A DNA stretch of 64,000 nt from Pseudomonadota bacterium. GTDB taxonomy: Bacteria; Myxococcota_A; UBA796; UBA9615. The notes under the pieces are model-generated. The model had not been told where the DNA came from and searched no databases. It saw nothing but the letters and a program-made list of their open reading frames with translations. Positions 38,036-47,933 of the stretch are shown in pieces. Position numbers and translations under genes: made by a program. Each line of letters opens with the position of its first letter. Position 1 is the stretch's first letter. Location of the stretch: assembly GCA_024229515.1 (NCBI GenBank), contig JAAESI010000159.1:1-64000 (forward strand), in the 5' to 3' direction.

Positions 38036-40179
38036 AGCGCGCCCCAAAGCGCCGCCCCCCACAGCAGGAACATCAGCAGCGACATCGCGAGCCCCCCCAG
38101 GATCTTCGTGGGGCGCCACACCACCATCACCTCGCGGGAGCCGGATCCGGGCACGTCGACCGCCACGCGGCCGCTGTCGTCCCGCAGCTCACCGCCCGTC
38201 GCGACCATCTCCGCCATCCACGACTGGTTGAAGACGATGCGCACGTCGCCGTCGCTGATCACCGTGGCCGACATCCGCGTCGGCCCCATGGCGAGGTCGT
38301 GGATCAGCCCCTCGCCGCCGCTGAGCCAGGCTTCACGACCGGGGTAGCGGGGGTTGTCGATGCGCTCGCCCGTGGGGGTGACGTACTGGTACGGGATGGC
38401 CCGCTCGGGCAGCTCGACGGTGCCGTACCAGTCGATGATCCCGATGCCGCGCTTGATCGCCTCGTACTCGCGGTACCCCTCGGGGCGGGCCAGCTCCCGG
38501 ATCGCCCACTCGCGGCCCCAGCGCTCGATCTCCACCGGCTCCTCGTGGACCCAATCAGGGTGGCCGACCTGCACGGACTGCCAGAACTCTTCGGCCGGCC
38601 AGGGCTCGACCGGGTGCTCGAACCGCTCCAGCAGCGCCATCCCGTTCTGCACGAACGGCCACGCCAGCAGCAGCGGCAGCGCCATCCACGCCAGCCGCTC
38701 CCGATCGCCCTGGGCGAACCGGTCCAGCGCCCCCGCCGCCAGCAGCGCCGCCACCGGCACGATGAAGAAGCCGAAGTACTTGATCGGCTGCACGATGCTC
38801 TCGAACCGGGGGAGCCCCTTCACCATCAGGAAGTGCAGGTCGGGGGGGCCGTTGGGGCCCAGGCAGATGCCCGCCACGACGACGAAGCAGCAGCCAAGCA
38901 CGGCGCGCCGGCGGCCGACCCCCACGCCGATCAGGGCCAGCAGGAGGATCGGCGCGGTCAGCCCGATGTAGGTGTACTCGCCCTCGGCGACGCCGAACGG
39001 CCGCTCCAGCACCTCGCCGGCGCCGGTGGGCGGCGGGTAGGGGGAGTACTCACCCTCGGCGGGCACCCGCTGCAGCAGCCCCCGGCCGAGCTCCCCCAGC
39101 CCCATGAAGAAGTCGGGATCGCGGTACGGCGGGGCGGAGTCGGCCCCCGAGAACCGGGGGAAGCGCAGGATTCGGCCGTCGGGCTCGCCGTGGGGGAGGC
39201 GCGGGAACCACATCTCGTAGCCCCAGCTGAGCTCGTGCACGTACTCGCCGCGGTCCAGCAGGTCGTCCACCGCGACCAGTTTGCCGATGCCTAGGAGCAG
39301 GGCGATCGCCCCGAGCGCGGCCCCCCGCAGCACCCACGGCTTCATCGCCGCCGCCGCCCGCCGCATGCCCGGGATCCCGAGGATCAGGGTTGCCGCGAGG
39401 CCCCACCCGACGCCGAACGCGATCGCTCCGACCCCTCCCGGAACGCCCGCCTCCGACTCCGCCAGCAGCGCCAGCTCCGATCGGATCGCCAGCGGCGCGG
39501 TGACCCCGATCAGCGCCAGCGTCGCCGGAATCACGAGCGCGGGGTGCTCATCCGACGTCGTCTTCAGCCACGTCGCCACGCCGACGAACCACGCCACCGC
39601 GAGCGCGGCGTTGCCGGCCTGCTGCAGCAGCAGAAACAGCAGGAAGCCGGCCAGCAGGATCGACGAGCGGGGCCGCTCCTCCGACTCGATCCAGAACAGC
39701 CGCAGCAGCGCCGGGGTCAGCAGGTACAGCACCTGCGGGTAGAACCCGACGAGCCACATCGACGGGAGCCAACCGCTGTACGCGAACGCCAGCGCGGCCA
39801 ACGCGGCCGCCGGGGGCCCGACCCCGAGCCACGAACGGGCCAGCCCCCACATGCCCCAGCTGCCGATCAGCAACAGCAGCGCGAGCACGACCTTCACCCC
39901 GAGCACGTCGCCCAGGAGCAGGGTCGGCAGCAGCGTCGGGGCCCAGGAGCCGTCGAAGGGGTGGCCGATGGTGGGGTAGCCGCCGCCGAGTTGGTGCGAA
40001 CGGATCGGCAGCTGGTGGTGGGTCAGCAGCGCCTCGCGGGCGGCCGCGTCGAACATGCGGTCGGTGAACCAGTCGTTGTCGCGGTAGGCGTCGTCGCTGG
40101 CGATGCCCATCGGATGCACCAACGACCACGCGGCAAACGCCACGATCGCCGCCGCCAGGATCCAATGGGTCCGCGTCAC
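37957..40179 (-). CDS. Large YfhO-like/GT-C polytopic membrane protein
   Basis: A 740-residue protein with about twelve transmembrane helices from GTG 40179. The first periplasmic loop has the acidic ASDDAYRDNDWF region, as in YfhO and other GT-C-type proteins where acidic loop residues are catalytic. A long C-terminal extracytoplasmic domain is followed by a final membrane helix and a Ser/Thr/Ala tail. Likely transfers lipid-linked sugar to a surface acceptor; substrate unknown. Begins a 13-kb stretch rich in similar membrane enzymes. Confidence 0.7.
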   Translation of the reverse strand: MTRTHWILAAAIVAFAAWSLVHPMGIASDDAYRDNDWFTDRMFDAAAREALLTHHQLPIRSHQLGGGYPTIGHPFDGSWAPTLLPTLLLGDVLGVKVVLALLLLIGSWGMWGLARSWLGVGPPAAALAALAFAYSGWLPSMWLVGFYPQVLYLLTPALLRLFWIESEERPRSSILLAGFLLFLLLQQAGNAALAVAWFVGVATWLKTTSDEHPALVIPATLALIGVTAPLAIRSELALLAESEAGVPGGVGAIAFGVGWGLAATLILGIPGMRRAAAAMKPWVLRGAALGAIALLLGIGKLVAVDDLLDRGEYVHELSWGYEMWFPRLPHGEPDGRILRFPRFSGADSAPPYRDPDFFMGLGELGRGLLQRVPAEGEYSPYPPPTGAGEVLERPFGVAEGEYTYIGLTAPILLLALIGVGVGRRRAVLGCCFVVVAGICLGPNGPPDLHFLMVKGLPRFESIVQPIKYFGFFIVPVAALLAAGALDRFAQGDRERLAWMALPLLLAWPFVQNGMALLERFEHPVEPWPAEEFWQSVQVGHPDWVHEEPVEIERWGREWAIRELARPEGYREYEAIKRGIGIIDWYGTVELPERAIPYQYVTPTGERIDNPRYPGREAWLSGGEGLIHDLAMGPTRMSATVISDGDVRIVFNQSWMAEMVATGGELRDDSGRVAVDVPGSGSREVMVVWRPTKILGGLAMSLLMFLLWGAALWGALQRERSSASTSQASGAEASKETTPAS

Positions 40180-40199
40180 GGAGGCTAGTATCCCTCGCC

Positions 40200-41231
40200 G
40201 TGGGCGACGGTGGCTGGAAGCGGGGACCAAAGGCGGTGGCGGCGGCCGCCACGATCACCCTCGTGGTGGTGTTTGCGGCGGCCGAGATCGGCTTGCGGTT
40301 GTCTCCTCTGGAGGCGCGGGCGTTCGCCCTGAACGAGCTCACGGTGCCGTCCCTGATCGGCGACTCGTACCCCAACCAATCCGGCACGGTGGAGATCGGC
40401 GGGGACGACGGGGAGCCCCCGCACTACTACGACTTCACCACCAACGCGCAGGGCTTCCGGGGCCCCGTGGTGGACTGGGACAAGCCGGACGGAACGTTCC
40501 GCATCCTCGCGATCGGCGACTCCTACACCTGGGGCGACGGCGTGGAGGACGACGACGTCTGGCTGCGCGCCCTCGAGGCGGATCTGTCCCCGTGCGGGCC
40601 GGTCGAGGTCATCAACGTGGGGATCGTCGGGCGCAACACCGTGGGCGAAGCGGACTACCTGCGCGACAAGGGCGTGCGGCTGAAGCCGGATCTGATCCTC
40701 GTCGGGGCCGAGCCGGGCGACGCGATGGACATCCTCAAGCTGGATCGCGACTGGGACAACCGGGCCGCCGTGCAGGCCGGGAGCAAGCCGACGTGGCTGC
40801 TGCGGATGACGGCGTGGTCGCGGGTTGGGCGGCTCTACTTCGGTTCGAAGATCGCCCGCCTCAGCCGCGCCATCGACCGGCCGACCGACGCCGACGGCGC
40901 CTGGGCTCGCGTGCGCGAGTCGCTGGTGCGGATGAAGACGCTGGCGGGCGATGCGGACGCCGAGCTCGTCGTCTTCGGCATCGCTCCGACGCCCGACGAC
41001 GCGTGGACGATGCAGCGCCTCTCCGAAGAGGTGCAGGCCGCCGGGGTCGGTGAAGCCTGGTTCGAAGCGGGGCCCCGGGTGGACGAGCGGGGAAGCCACC
41101 CCGGCTGGTGGCAGATCCCCGGCGACGGCCACTACACCGCCGAAGGCAACGCCGTGCTCGCCGACGTCGTGCGCGAGCAGCTCCGGGGCGGGCTGCCAGC
41201 CCCCTTCAACGGACCCTGCTCCGCCGACTAG
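40200..41231 (+). CDS. Membrane-anchored SGNH/GDSL hydrolase-like protein
   Basis: A 343-residue protein from GTG 40200: N-terminal membrane anchor (about 12-30), then an SGNH fold with the block I motif ILAIGDSYTWGDG (nucleophile Ser) and GDGHYTAEGN near the C-terminus (catalytic Asp/His). Enzymes of this kind add or remove acyl groups on surface sugars, fitting the neighbouring GT-C proteins. Divergent from the YfhO-like gene (20 bp apart); convergent with the phosphatase-fold lipoprotein. Confidence 0.75.
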   Translation: MGDGGWKRGPKAVAAAATITLVVVFAAAEIGLRLSPLEARAFALNELTVPSLIGDSYPNQSGTVEIGGDDGEPPHYYDFTTNAQGFRGPVVDWDKPDGTFRILAIGDSYTWGDGVEDDDVWLRALEADLSPCGPVEVINVGIVGRNTVGEADYLRDKGVRLKPDLILVGAEPGDAMDILKLDRDWDNRAAVQAGSKPTWLLRMTAWSRVGRLYFGSKIARLSRAIDRPTDADGAWARVRESLVRMKTLAGDADAELVVFGIAPTPDDAWTMQRLSEEVQAAGVGEAWFEAGPRVDERGSHPGWWQIPGDGHYTAEGNAVLADVVREQLRGGLPAPFNGPCSAD

Positions 41232-41238
41232 CGGTGCG

Positions 41239-42528
41239 TTACTGGCACTCGATGTAGCCCAGCGACGAGATCTCGGGATGCCTGGCGCACAGCTCCTGGT
41301 CGTCGACGCATTCGAGCTTCGCCTCACCCCACAACAGGCCCGACTCGACCGCGTTCAGCTCGTCCGGCTTGATCGCCACCGCCGGCTGCAGCCCGACCCC
41401 CGCGCGGGGGTCCCAGCGGAAGAGCGTGGGCACGTCCTTGGGCCCCTCGACGCGAACCACGTGGGTGCCGTCGTCCCGCACCACCACCCCGTACCGGCCG
41501 GTCGCCCGCTCGTACACATCACAGCCCGCCGAGACCGCCGGCCGCAGGTCGCTCCCGGTGCGCAGGTCGCCGCCCGGGGTCATGACCCCGACGATCTCCG
41601 AAAGCGTCGAGTGCAGGTCCAGCACCGACGTCGGGCTGTGGATCTTCGCCGGCTCCACGCCCGGTCCCTGCAGCGCCAGGGGGACGTGGATCTCCATCGG
41701 GGAGTCGCTGAGTCCGTGCCCGTGCTCGGCCTGCTTCGGGAGCACGTAGCTGCCGTGCTGCGCGAAGAGCTCGCCGTGGTCGGCCGTGAGCACGGTGAGC
41801 CCGCCCTCGTTGGCGCCGAGGACGCGGGTCAGGAGCTCGTCCGTCGCCTTGCAGTCCTGAACGTAGGCGTCCCACGCTTCGGCTCGTTCGGCCTCGCCGG
41901 AGGCCCAGCCTTCCTCGATGTAGTCCTTCTTGGCGATGCGGTAGTCGTGGCAGGCGATCATCTGCAGCCAGCCGAACCGGGGCTGCGGCAGCTCGGTCCA
42001 CGCCGCCTCGAACGCGTCCACGAGCCCGGCGTCGGGGAAGTCGGGGCGGATGTCCTGGAGGCGGACGTGGGTGCGCTCGAAGCCGCGCTTGTAGAAGGGG
42101 TGGTCCAGCACCGGGTTCGCCGACCCGATGAAGCCGTGGTACCCGCGCTGCGTCAGCCGCTCCGGCAGCGTCGTCGTGCCCTCGTCCCAGAGCCGCGCGT
42201 TGCTCATCGGCACCCCCGTGAACACGGCCGCGACCGCTTCCATGGTCGAGTTGCTCGGCGAGATCGCGTGGGTGTAGCTGCGGCCGGCGTCGATGAACGC
42301 CTGCGCATTGGGCATGTGCTCGGAGATGACCTTGGGGCCCGTGGTGTCGAGCACGACGACGAGCACATCGGGCAACGTCGCGGGATCGGGACCGCCCCCG
42401 GAGGGCTCGCGGGACTCCGCCGGAGGGGTCTCCGGAGCCGCCGGGGTCGGCTCGGGAGCCTCGTCCCCGGAGCACGCCATCGCCGTCATCCACGCACCGA
42501 TCACCACCGCCAGATCGACCCTTGCCAT
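41239..42528 (-). CDS. Alkaline-phosphatase/sulfatase-fold lipoprotein lacking the formylglycine motif
   Basis: A 429-residue lipoprotein (MTAMAC lipobox, then a Pro/Glu-rich spacer). The core has VLVVVLDTTGP (metal-binding Asp), SPSNSTMEAVAAVFTG where the nucleophile lies, and LTADHGE (metal ligands), as in sulfatases and phosphoglycerol transferases. The C/S-x-P-x-R maturation motif is absent, so it is not a classical sulfatase; a Ser/Thr-nucleophile transferase or phosphodiesterase is more likely. Could modify surface glycan made by the neighbouring enzymes. Confidence 0.75.
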   Translation of the reverse strand: MARVDLAVVIGAWMTAMACSGDEAPEPTPAAPETPPAESREPSGGGPDPATLPDVLVVVLDTTGPKVISEHMPNAQAFIDAGRSYTHAISPSNSTMEAVAAVFTGVPMSNARLWDEGTTTLPERLTQRGYHGFIGSANPVLDHPFYKRGFERTHVRLQDIRPDFPDAGLVDAFEAAWTELPQPRFGWLQMIACHDYRIAKKDYIEEGWASGEAERAEAWDAYVQDCKATDELLTRVLGANEGGLTVLTADHGELFAQHGSYVLPKQAEHGHGLSDSPMEIHVPLALQGPGVEPAKIHSPTSVLDLHSTLSEIVGVMTPGGDLRTGSDLRPAVSAGCDVYERATGRYGVVVRDDGTHVVRVEGPKDVPTLFRWDPRAGVGLQPAVAIKPDELNAVESGLLWGEAKLECVDDQELCARHPEISSLGYIECQ

Positions 42529-42551
42529 CTCGGCATCCTATCCTTCAGACG

Positions 42552-43556
42552 GTGAACCGGCTCCTCCCCCTCCTCGCCGCGCTCGTCGCCTGCTCGGGCC
42601 CGCCCCCCGTCGAGCCGACGCCCGCGCCTCCGACGCCGCCCGTGGTGGACGCCTCGAACTTGCAGAGAGGCCCCGCGGAGCTGCCCGCGGGACCGCCGAA
42701 GACGCTCCTTCCGGGCATCACCGCGTTGGCCCAGGGGCGTCACATCGGCGCCATCACCAGCTACGCGGTGTCGGCCGACGGCAAGCTCCTCGCCACCGGC
42801 GCGTGGGACGGCACCGTGCGTCTGTGGGAAGCGGGCTCGGGGGAGCTGCTGCACGTGCTCCCGGACTCGATGACCGAAGACATCGAGGGGATCGCGTTTT
42901 CGCCCGATGGCACCGCCGTCGCCGCCGTCTCCCGCAACAGCAACGGCGGCGTCTGGGACGTCGCCACGGGCGAGCGCAAGTTCGAACTCAGGCTGCATGA
43001 GGACTCCTGCGAGTCGGTGGTCTGGTCGCCCGACGGCACCCTCCTGGCGACGGGGGCGTGGGACGGCACCGTGCGTCTGTGGGATGCCGCCACCGGAGCC
43101 AAGGCGCTGGTCATCGAGGACGCCCACACCGAGGGGATCTTCGCCCTCGCGTTCAGCCCCGCAGGCACCCACATCGCGTCGGGGGCCCAGGAGGGCACGA
43201 CCAAGCTGTGGGACATCGGCACCGGCGTGCTGTCGCGCGAGTTTCCCCCCCACGACGCGTCCGTCTACTCCATCGCGTTCTCGCCCGACGGCACGCGCCT
43301 GGCCACGGGATCCCGCGACGGCAGCGCCCGCATCCACCTTATCGAGACGGGGGAGCGGACGGGCGAGTACCTGCTCGGCGAGCACGTGCTCGCGGTCGCC
43401 TTCAGTGACGACGGCGAGCTGTTGCTGGCGGCCGGCTGGGACGGTCGGGGCAAGCTCTGGGACACGGTCGCGGGTGGCCTCCTGACCCACGGGTCGGGGT
43501 GGCAGCTGCACCCGGTCGGCGGCGCGCTGCGTGTGGCCTTCCCGGAGATTCGCTGA
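42552..43556 (+). CDS. WD40-repeat lipoprotein
   Basis: A 334-residue lipoprotein from GTG 42552 (lipobox AALVAC, Cys14), with a Pro-rich spacer and then at least six WD40 blades (repeated LLATGAWDGTVRLW, IAFSPDGT and LWD ends), giving one propeller. Probably an extracytoplasmic protein-interaction platform. It ends 4 nt before the next membrane enzyme gene and should be cotranscribed with it. Confidence 0.85.
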   Translation: MNRLLPLLAALVACSGPPPVEPTPAPPTPPVVDASNLQRGPAELPAGPPKTLLPGITALAQGRHIGAITSYAVSADGKLLATGAWDGTVRLWEAGSGELLHVLPDSMTEDIEGIAFSPDGTAVAAVSRNSNGGVWDVATGERKFELRLHEDSCESVVWSPDGTLLATGAWDGTVRLWDAATGAKALVIEDAHTEGIFALAFSPAGTHIASGAQEGTTKLWDIGTGVLSREFPPHDASVYSIAFSPDGTRLATGSRDGSARIHLIETGERTGEYLLGEHVLAVAFSDDGELLLAAGWDGRGKLWDTVAGGLLTHGSGWQLHPVGGALRVAFPEIR

Positions 43557-43560
43557 GTCC

Positions 43561-45237
43561 ATGAAACGTCGCCTGCAGGCCTTGCTGAGGGACCTCCGTC
43601 CCTGGCGGTGGGTGCTGCTGGTGGGCCTGATCGTGTCGATCCTCGTCACCGCCCGGGTGATGGCCGGCATGCAGCCGTACGGCGTGGAGGGGGCCCACTA
43701 CATCGAGCACGCCGAGCGCATGACGGTGCTGGGCGCGCCGCACCGCGCGGGAGGCCCCGATGGCGGCTCGCTGGCGGACGAACTGGACGGCGCGTTTCCG
43801 CCGCTGCTCCACCTGATCACGATCGGGCTGGGGCTGTTCACGGGGCAGGCGGCGGAGCGGGTCGCGCTGACGGGGCTGCTGTGGCTGTGGGGGCTCGCGG
43901 CGGCGCTGGGGGCGACGGCGTGGCTGTTCACGAGGAGCCGGTTCGCGGCGGGGGCGGCGGCTTGCGGGGGGCTGCTGCTGCCGGCGGCCCATGGGTTCGC
44001 CACCCGCTACTACTACGACCTCCCGATGACGGCGCTGCTGTGGGCGATGGTCCCGGTGGCGCTGGCGACGTGGGACCGCAAACCGATCGCGGGCGGCCTC
44101 GGGGTGGGGGCGATCTGGCTCGCCGCCGATCTCATCAAGTGGTCGGCGCTGCCGTTCGGGGCGTTCCTGCTGCTGGCCGTGGCGGTGACCCCGGGGCGCA
44201 CGCCCAACGGCGCCCGGACGTTCCGCATCGGCGCCCGCGTCGGTGCTCTGGCGCTGGCCGGCCTCGTCTCGATCGGCGGCTCGCTCGCCTGGATCGCGCT
44301 GGCGGGGGCCGAGTCCTCCCTGGGGGTGATGCTGGACGTGATGTGGGCAGGGCTGGGGAGCAGCTCGGTGGGCTCCGGTTCGGTGGGCGGTCTGTTCGAC
44401 GGCCTGCGCACCTGGGTCGCCGAGCGCGGCCTGCTCCTGGGATCTCGGTTCAGCGCCGACAAGCTCGTCTACTACGGGGTGCAGGGCGTCACCACGGTGG
44501 TCTCCCCGCTGCTGACGCTTCCGTTGGTGGTGCTGGCCGTGCTGGGGGCCTTCAAGCACCGGGCGGCGGTGGTGCTGGCGGTGGTGTCGATCCTCGGCCA
44601 GCTGATCTTCCTCGTGCTGTGGATCCCCGTGATCGACGAGCGCTTCCTGCTCACCTCGGTGCCCGCGCTGATCGTGCTCGCGGCGCTCGGCCTGGAGGAG
44701 GCGCCCCGCCGCGTGCCCGTGGCCATCGCGGTCGCGGTGCTGGGGCTGTGGGTCGCCGTCGAGTTCCATACGGGCCTGCCGATCCTGCCCGCGACGAACT
44801 GGGAGGCGGCCCCGGGCGCGACCTGGGAGGCGCCGCCGCTGCGGGGCTGGGGTCTGGCCGCCGGCGACTCCGAGGAGCAGCGCGGCTGGAGTCGCGCGGC
44901 GACCACGCAGGACAACCACGACGCCGCGCGCAAGGAGCTCTGGGCGATCGTCGAGGAGGCGAGGCCGCAGCTCGTGCTGATCCCGAACGCCGCCATGGAG
45001 GCATCGCCGGCGGGCGAGCTGTACTGGCTGGACTACCGCTCCATGCTGGCGGGCATGCGCGACCAGGAGCTGATGTTCGAGCTGGATGTCGACTGCGGGA
45101 TGATCGACGAAGCCGATCTCGTCATCGTCAGCGCCGGGGTCGAGGGGGCTTGCTACCCGCAGGGCTGGCAGGAGCGCGGAACGGTGACGCCACCGGGCGA
45201 CGGAGCCCCCGAGATTCGAGTCCTGGTCCGGCCCTAG
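43561..45237 (+). CDS. GT-C-type glycosyltransferase-like membrane protein
   Basis: A 558-residue protein starting at ATG 43561 with about ten to twelve transmembrane helices and an early periplasmic loop with acidic residues (GVEGAHYIEHAERM), as in ArnT/PMT-type enzymes. The C-terminal 150 residues form a soluble extracytoplasmic domain with two Cys. Probable lipid-linked-sugar glycosyltransferase. Its TAG overlaps that of the convergent membrane gene in CTAG. Confidence 0.7.
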   Translation: MKRRLQALLRDLRPWRWVLLVGLIVSILVTARVMAGMQPYGVEGAHYIEHAERMTVLGAPHRAGGPDGGSLADELDGAFPPLLHLITIGLGLFTGQAAERVALTGLLWLWGLAAALGATAWLFTRSRFAAGAAACGGLLLPAAHGFATRYYYDLPMTALLWAMVPVALATWDRKPIAGGLGVGAIWLAADLIKWSALPFGAFLLLAVAVTPGRTPNGARTFRIGARVGALALAGLVSIGGSLAWIALAGAESSLGVMLDVMWAGLGSSSVGSGSVGGLFDGLRTWVAERGLLLGSRFSADKLVYYGVQGVTTVVSPLLTLPLVVLAVLGAFKHRAAVVLAVVSILGQLIFLVLWIPVIDERFLLTSVPALIVLAALGLEEAPRRVPVAIAVAVLGLWVAVEFHTGLPILPATNWEAAPGATWEAPPLRGWGLAAGDSEEQRGWSRAATTQDNHDAARKELWAIVEEARPQLVLIPNAAMEASPAGELYWLDYRSMLAGMRDQELMFELDVDCGMIDEADLVIVSAGVEGACYPQGWQERGTVTPPGDGAPEIRVLVRP

Positions 45238-46856
45238 TCCAGGGTCCTGGCCCAGGCGGCGCCGTTGCGGCAGCGATCGACGTCCGGGGCACCGCCGCAG
45301 AGCTCGTCGAGGCGGGCCTCACACCCGGTCGCGACCGCGGCGCCGAAGCCGAAGGAGCCCCACTCGCCGCCGGGCACGTTCCCCGGCCGGCAGCTCTCCT
45401 CGTCCTCCCGAATCAACGCTCCGAAGCCCATCAGCGCCTCGCGGCGGGCGTCCACGGCGGCGAGCTCCTCGCGCACCACCAGCGCCTCGAGGGCCGCGAC
45501 CTGGTCCTCCCACAAGGCGTCGACGCAGACGCCGGACTGGAGCACCGGCTCCTCGGCGGGGCAGAGCATGTAGCGCACGGGGTGCAGGGTCTCGGCCGGC
45601 GCGGCGGCGGCGATGATCATCGTCCCGGTCGTGGCCGCCGATCCCAGCAGCACGATCGCGATCACGATCTTCCCGCCGATCCCCAGCTGCCACAGCTTCC
45701 AGCCGACCGCCGCCAGGGCCAGCCCCACCACCGGGTAGACCAGCGCCGCGCGGCGTCCGTCGTAGAAGTACAGCTGCTCGACGTCCATCGAATCGGGGCC
45801 CACCCCGATCGCGGTCAGCCCCGCCGGAATCGCCACCGCCGAAGCCGCCAACGCGAGCATCACGGGACTCGCCGCCGGCATCGCCAGACGGCGCGCGATC
45901 GGGGGAACGGACCACACCAGCGCCGCGATCACCGCCGCCAGCCCCAGCGCGAGGGCCGCCGGAGCCGCCGTGATCTGCCAGCCTGCGGCCCAGTCCTGGG
46001 GCATCGTCTCCCGCCACTCCAGCAGCGGCAGACCGAACCAACTGCCGAGCACGACGCCGGGCCAGCCGAGGGGATCGCCCAGCACGGATTGGAACACCGC
46101 CCCCACCGCGTCCCCGCCCACCGGGCTGGCGACCTCGGCCGAGGGCTCGAACCCGAGGATCATCGGGGCCAACGCGACAACCGCGCCCCCCGCCGCCGCC
46201 CCCAGGGCGGGCAGATTCGCTCGCAGGAGCCAGACCGCCGCGGCCGCCAGCAACCCCGCGGGGGGCCACGCGCTCACGCAGAACCAGCCCGAGAACACCG
46301 CCACGAAGCCGAAGCCCGCCGCCCACGCGGGAGCCCGCGCCGAGGTCCCCGCGGCCCTCATCAGCAGCCACGCCGCCAGCAGCGTCAGCACCGCCGCCTC
46401 CACGTAGTTGCCGTACGCCATCAGCCCCCAGGCGGCCCAGCTGGGGGGCATCGCCAGCGCCGACGTCAGCCCCGCGGCCGCTCCGCCGCGCCCCAGCAGC
46501 TCGCGCCCCAGCAGCGCCACGAGCAAGGCCCCCGCGGTGGACCAGAGCGTGCCCATCACCCGGGCCATGCCCAGGTCCGCCTCCATCAGGAGGCCCAGGG
46601 GGAGGTAGAGGGCGGAGATCACCCACGGCCCCGCGCCCGTGTTGCCGCCCACGCCGGTGTACCAGTAGGCGCCCAGGTCCCCGACCGCGTGGCCTTCGGC
46701 GATCTGCCGGACCAGCCGCAGGTTCAGCAGCTCCTCGGGCTCGACGAGGTCGAACGCCAACGCCTGGGCCGCGAGCAGTCGGACGAGCACAAACAGCCCC
46801 AGGAGCACGCCGCACGCGATCGTCTCGTCGCGGGCCAGCGGCTCGCGAGCGCTCAC
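45234..46856 (-). CDS. GT-C-type polytopic membrane protein
   Basis: A 540-residue protein from GTG 46856, overlapping the upstream membrane gene by 4 nt (GTGA). About twelve transmembrane helices; the first large loop (FDLVEPEELLNLRLVRQIAEG) has the acidic residues expected at a GT-C active site. The C-terminal soluble domain is Cys-rich (six cysteines in the last 100 or so residues), probably disulfide-bonded in the periplasm. Acts with the gene at 46853, judging by coupling. Confidence 0.65.
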   Translation of the reverse strand: MSAREPLARDETIACGVLLGLFVLVRLLAAQALAFDLVEPEELLNLRLVRQIAEGHAVGDLGAYWYTGVGGNTGAGPWVISALYLPLGLLMEADLGMARVMGTLWSTAGALLVALLGRELLGRGGAAAGLTSALAMPPSWAAWGLMAYGNYVEAAVLTLLAAWLLMRAAGTSARAPAWAAGFGFVAVFSGWFCVSAWPPAGLLAAAAVWLLRANLPALGAAAGGAVVALAPMILGFEPSAEVASPVGGDAVGAVFQSVLGDPLGWPGVVLGSWFGLPLLEWRETMPQDWAAGWQITAAPAALALGLAAVIAALVWSVPPIARRLAMPAASPVMLALAASAVAIPAGLTAIGVGPDSMDVEQLYFYDGRRAALVYPVVGLALAAVGWKLWQLGIGGKIVIAIVLLGSAATTGTMIIAAAAPAETLHPVRYMLCPAEEPVLQSGVCVDALWEDQVAALEALVVREELAAVDARREALMGFGALIREDEESCRPGNVPGGEWGSFGFGAAVATGCEARLDELCGGAPDVDRCRNGAAWARTLD

Positions 46857-47932
46857 CACAGCGGCGCTGCCGCGACCAGGTTCATGCCCAGGCGGATGTT
46901 CAGGGCGACGTGCGCCGCGAGCACGAGGCCCGCCCCCACGAGCACCACCTTGCGCTTGTCCGGGTACGCCTCGTACGCCGCCGCGAGCGCCCACACCGCC
47001 ACCGCGATGGCCATCGGATCGACAAGCTCGAAGTAGTGGTGCGGCTCCGGGGCCTGCCGGTGTAGAGCCAGCCCCTGCTGCATCAGCAGGACGTGCACGG
47101 CCGTGTAGACCGCCATCGCGCAGACGACGGGGAGTCCCCGCGGCTCCAGCTTCCTGACCGCCGGCAGCAGGAACAGCGCCATCGCCCCCAGCAGCATCGG
47201 GTTGAGGTACTCCAGCGTCGGGTTGTTCCAGTCCGGCACGTCGAAGATCTGCCGTCGGCGCACGCCCGGCTCCATCAGCACGTCGATCACCGAGTTGGCG
47301 AAGATCCCCGGCTGCATGCTCGCCCAGCAAGCCAGCAGCGAGAGCAGCCCGATGAAGCCCATGCCGCGCCGTCGACCGGGGCACGCAAAGCCAAGTCCGA
47401 CCACCAGCGGGAGCAGCACGAACCACATGCTGAGGTGGAACTCTGCCGCCGCGAACGTCAGCAGCAGGGCGATCACCCACGCTACGAGGCCCCCCCTTCG
47501 CGCGTAGACCAGCAGCGCCACGAGCGCGGCGGTGGAGAGCACCACCGCCAGCGGGTACTGCTCGAAGGGACGGAACGAGGTCGGCGTGATCGCTACGAGG
47601 AGGGCCGCGAGGCCGATCCAGCGGCCCTTGACCGGGCCGTCCGCGGCCAACCCCACCGCCAGCAGCACCACCAGCGGCACCAGCGCCGCGTGGACGACCA
47701 TGAGCAGCTCACCCTCGTAGGTGCCGGTGCGGGCCGACCACTCTTCGAAGTGGCGCATGTACTGGGTGAAGAAGGGCGAGTGGATGAAGGGCACCCACCG
47801 CCACGGGTCGCCCGCGGGGTGCTCCCAGGACTTCCACCAGACATCTCGCCCGAGGTAGCTCTGGTAGAGGGCGTAGTTGAGGACCCCCGCGATGGCGGCG
47901 AAGGGAACCGCCCAGAGCAGCCGCTGCTTCAA
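46853..47932 (-). CDS. Polytopic membrane protein, partner of the GT-C-like gene
   Basis: A 359-residue protein with eight to ten transmembrane helices and a conspicuous periplasmic loop near the N-terminus (WWKSWEHPAGDPWRWVPF). It starts at TTG 47932, 1 nt after the TAG of the lipoprotein gene upstream; no ATG is better placed. No catalytic motif assigned. The order lipoprotein, this protein, GT-C-like enzyme is translationally coupled throughout, suggesting one complex. Confidence 0.6.
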   Translation of the reverse strand: MKQRLLWAVPFAAIAGVLNYALYQSYLGRDVWWKSWEHPAGDPWRWVPFIHSPFFTQYMRHFEEWSARTGTYEGELLMVVHAALVPLVVLLAVGLAADGPVKGRWIGLAALLVAITPTSFRPFEQYPLAVVLSTAALVALLVYARRGGLVAWVIALLLTFAAAEFHLSMWFVLLPLVVGLGFACPGRRRGMGFIGLLSLLACWASMQPGIFANSVIDVLMEPGVRRRQIFDVPDWNNPTLEYLNPMLLGAMALFLLPAVRKLEPRGLPVVCAMAVYTAVHVLLMQQGLALHRQAPEPHHYFELVDPMAIAVAVWALAAAYEAYPDKRKVVLVGAGLVLAAHVALNIRLGMNLVAAAPLW

Positions 47933-47933
47933 G

